This document shows, piece by piece, positions 4,200 through 6,283 of a DNA stretch of 6,283 nucleotides. The position numbers were made by a program, and so were the translations under genes. The stretch comes from Ruminococcus flavefaciens (GTDB lineage: Bacteria > Bacillota > Clostridia > Oscillospirales > Ruminococcaceae), in NCBI GenBank assembly GCA_902796705.1, contig CADBQF010000026.1, positions 1 to 6,283 on the forward strand, given 5' to 3'. Within the stretch, counting starts at the first letter, position 1. Each line of letters begins with the position of its first letter. Under the pieces are notes generated by a model that had not been told where the DNA came from, did not search any database, and saw only the letters and a program-made list of their open reading frames with translations.

Positions 4200-6257
4200 A
4201 TGAAAAAGGAACTTATGGCAGTCATATCGGCAGCCGCTTTTGCCTTGGCTGCCGTTTCATGCCGTAACAATAAAGACGACGGAAGCTCGCCTTATACGCA
4301 GACTTCACGTCCCACCTCGCCTGCCGGTACAAACAGCAGCGAGGAATATATCCCCGATGAGCCTGAAACTGAACCCGTTACCGAACATATCAGCCCGATA
4401 GAGACTCTCACGGCTGACTGCTCGACTCAGATCGCTGCTGAAAGGATCATCGGACGTGAAGAGGGCAGCAATACCATGAAATTATCACTTGCTGACTTCA
4501 TATCAGAGGGCGACGTTATAAATTCGTTCACATTCGTTATATACTCCGCAGATTCGGCAGATATAGGCACTTTCAAGGGCGGCTGCGGAATATCTGTCAG
4601 CGAGGACTGCCCCGCCGGAACGGACGGCTGGTATCAGTGTCCGGACTTCACAGCACCCACTCAGGGAGCTTACGGCGAGATTACATGGGAAGTTCCGGGA
4701 GATATAAAGAATTATATATCCCCCGAAGGCGAAGTCCTTTTCGGCTACTGGTGGGGCGGCTGCACGAGCCTGCGTGTGGCGGAAGTCGTGTGCAGCTACA
4801 CACGCACCCGTGATATACCGGTCGATGAAACGGTATCAAAGGACGTGGGAAGCTCCGTGGCTTATTCAGACGAAGATAATATCATTCGTGTGGACACTTC
4901 CGATATCATTCCGGAAGGCGGCGTACCACAGGCTGTGACTTTCAATATCAGCTCCGGCGGTGCATTGGGAAAATTCACAGGTGCTTTCGGTTACTCCTCT
5001 TCTGCCGGAGATCATATGTCCCCGGATACTGCGGTATTTACCGACAGCTCGTCACTGGAGCTGACATGGTTCGTACCGGATCAGGCTAAAATATATGCAG
5101 CAAAGGACGGTGAGATCATGCTTGGATACTGGTGGAGCGATCAACCGGAGATAAAACTCGATTCAGTAAAAGTCCGCTACAGCTACGGCGGCGGAACTGT
5201 CAGTGTCCCTGATACCGCCGGAGATAAAACAGAAGAACAGCAGCCGGAAAGCTCTGCCGGATTCAGGTCGGCTTCCGAGATCGTTGGCAGCATAAACGTC
5301 GGCTGGAACCTCGGAAATACGCTCGAAAGCTATAACTATTCGGATTATTCAGCCGATGCCGAAACTGCATGGGGCAATCCTAAAACAACTCCCGAACTTA
5401 TCAATAATGTCAAAAATGCCGGTTTCAATGCTATCCGTATACCTGTAACATGGGGCGAGCATATGAACGGCGACACGATAGATGCCGACTGGCTCGCCCG
5501 TGTAAAGGAAGTCGTTGACTACGCCTATAATAACGATATGATCGTCATTCTCAATATGCACCACGACGACTACACTTGGTTCAGACCGGTCGCCGGAGAA
5601 TATGCAGCCAACAGCAACAAGCTTTGCAGCATATGGAAACAGATCGCAGAATGTTTCGCTGACTACGGCGATAACCTCCTCTTTGAGGGCATGAACGAGC
5701 CGAGAACTGTCGGAAGCGAAAAAGAATGGACAGGCGGCACTCCCGAAGAACGTGCCGTTGTCAACAAATACGCACAGGATTTCATCAATACCGTCCGCAG
5801 TACAGGCGGCAAAAATGCTGAACGTACTCTTATAATACCGACATACGGTGCTTCCGCTGAAACGGCCGCTCTGAATGATATCGTCGTTCCGTCGGATAAG
5901 AACCTCGTCGTTGCGATCCACTATTACGCTCCGTGGAAATTCTCCGAGGGCATGGAAACAGACTTCACCGAAGCCGGGAAATCAGAGCTTAAAGCTAAAT
6001 TTGCCGAGATAAAACAGAAATTCATCGATAAGGGAATTCCCGTAATAATCGACGAATTCGGCTGCGTGAACAAAGCTCCTGCCGCCACCCGTGCGGAATA
6101 TTACAGCTTCTACCTCACCGAAGCCGGAAACTGCGGTATACCGTGCTTCGTCTGGGATAACAACAAGCGTTCAGGCGAGTCGAGCTTCGGCCTCCTCGAC
6201 CGTATCTCCATGAACTGGAACGAGGATATCCTCAACGCTATCAAGCAAAGCACATGA
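4200..6257 (+). CDS. Lipoprotein GH5 glycoside hydrolase (endo-beta-glucanase type) with two N-terminal modules
   Basis: This 685-residue enzyme is predicted to sit on the outer face of the membrane and cut beta-1,4-glucan-type polysaccharides such as cellulose, mixed-linkage glucan or xyloglucan. MKKELMAVISAAAFALAAVSC is a lipoprotein signal, with Cys21 as the lipidated residue and a somewhat loose lipobox. A Ser/Thr/Pro/Glu-rich linker follows (22 to about 70), then related modules at about 94-202 and 228-330, a short linker, and a GH5 domain at about 355-685. GH5 landmarks are intact: GWNLGNTLE, Arg413 in IRIPVTW, His454-His455, acid/base Glu500 in GMNEP, His574 and Tyr576, nucleophile Glu619 in IIDEFG, and Trp652 in VWDNN. 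ETAWGNPKTT and the overall pattern resemble subfamily GH5_4, so xyloglucan or mixed-linkage glucan is as likely a substrate as cellulose. No dockerin is present, so it is surface-anchored rather than cellulosomal. It has its own promoter and a structured leader. Confidence 0.93.
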   Translation: MKKELMAVISAAAFALAAVSCRNNKDDGSSPYTQTSRPTSPAGTNSSEEYIPDEPETEPVTEHISPIETLTADCSTQIAAERIIGREEGSNTMKLSLADFISEGDVINSFTFVIYSADSADIGTFKGGCGISVSEDCPAGTDGWYQCPDFTAPTQGAYGEITWEVPGDIKNYISPEGEVLFGYWWGGCTSLRVAEVVCSYTRTRDIPVDETVSKDVGSSVAYSDEDNIIRVDTSDIIPEGGVPQAVTFNISSGGALGKFTGAFGYSSSAGDHMSPDTAVFTDSSSLELTWFVPDQAKIYAAKDGEIMLGYWWSDQPEIKLDSVKVRYSYGGGTVSVPDTAGDKTEEQQPESSAGFRSASEIVGSINVGWNLGNTLESYNYSDYSADAETAWGNPKTTPELINNVKNAGFNAIRIPVTWGEHMNGDTIDADWLARVKEVVDYAYNNDMIVILNMHHDDYTWFRPVAGEYAANSNKLCSIWKQIAECFADYGDNLLFEGMNEPRTVGSEKEWTGGTPEERAVVNKYAQDFINTVRSTGGKNAERTLIIPTYGASAETAALNDIVVPSDKNLVVAIHYYAPWKFSEGMETDFTEAGKSELKAKFAEIKQKFIDKGIPVIIDEFGCVNKAPAATRAEYYSFYLTEAGNCGIPCFVWDNNKRSGESSFGLLDRISMNWNEDILNAIKQST
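4479..4805 (+). other. First copy of duplicated beta-rich module, probable carbohydrate-binding module
   Basis: Residues about 94-202 share a pattern with the second copy: a hydrophobic strand ending near Ile-x-Glu-Gly, FTF-x-I, a Gly-rich turn, ITWEVP, and EVLFGYWWG followed by a VxCSY strand. The paired tryptophans (184-185) are candidate sugar-stacking residues. It has five cysteines (129, 137, 147, 188, 198), which the second copy lacks. It may belong to one of the CBM families described from Ruminococcus (CBM75-80), but I cannot assign it by eye. Confidence 0.6.
4881..5189 (+). other. Second copy of duplicated beta-rich module, probable carbohydrate-binding module
   Basis: Residues about 228-330 repeat the pattern of the first module: IIPEGG, VTFNI, a Gly-rich turn, LTWFVP, EIMLGYWWS (Trp311-312) and VRYSYGG. 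There is no cysteine. The copies differ considerably outside these motifs, so the duplication is old. A carbohydrate-binding role is inferred from position beside a GH5 domain and from the conserved aromatic pair. Confidence 0.6.
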
Positions 6258-6283
6258 TAATACCGGTGCTTTTGCAGCAGTAT
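6258..6283. other. Non-coding tail at the window edge
   Basis: Only 26 nt follow the GH5 stop codon. They are too short to show a terminator or a following gene. Confidence 0.5.

Noticed and set aside
3980..4270. A 96-codon open frame on the minus strand across the GH5 leader and signal peptide.
   Set aside because: It runs opposite the promoter, the leader stems and the signal-peptide codons, and its product resembles nothing I recognise.
5349..5921. A 190-codon open frame on the minus strand inside the GH5 gene.
   Set aside because: It lies opposite the conserved GH5 catalytic region, has no ribosome binding site that I can see and shows no recognisable domain. It is a shadow of the coding strand.

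Overview
The window looks like a chromosomal segment from a Gram-positive, plant-fibre-degrading Clostridia member, most likely Ruminococcus or a close relative. This is inferred from the CdaA/CdaR pair typical of Firmicutes, strong AGGAGG-type ribosome binding sites, near-consensus sigma-A promoters, moderate GC content, and a lipoprotein GH5 glycanase of the type seen in rumen and gut Ruminococcus. No marker in the window fixes the species.

Layout. Positions 1-105 hold a long perfect hairpin beyond the 3' end of the first operon. Positions 106-2309 (minus strand) carry cdaA (diadenylate cyclase) and cdaR (YbbR-domain regulator), overlapping by ATGA and read from a good promoter at 2441-2468. 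Positions 2489-3839 (minus strand) carry a DUF3343 small protein, starting at TTG, and a cysteine-desulfurase-family PLP enzyme. These two overlap by 8 nt and probably form a sulfur (or selenium) handling pair. The spacer at 3840-4199 holds divergent promoters and a structured, unassigned 5' leader. Positions 4200-6257 (plus strand) encode a membrane-anchored lipoprotein with two related beta-rich modules, probably carbohydrate-binding, followed by a GH5 catalytic domain close to subfamily 4. The last 26 nt are non-coding as far as they can be seen.

How the genes work together. CdaA makes cyclic di-AMP at the membrane and CdaR binds and modulates it. The DUF3343 protein and the desulfurase probably pass persulfide sulfur or selenium between them. 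The GH5 lipoprotein hydrolyses beta-glucan-type polysaccharide at the cell surface. These are three independent functions, with no mechanistic link visible between them. The least explained parts are the folded leader of the GH5 gene, the tandem modules of the enzyme, and a matching inverted repeat (ACTGCA-n-TGCAGT) just downstream of both minus-strand promoters.
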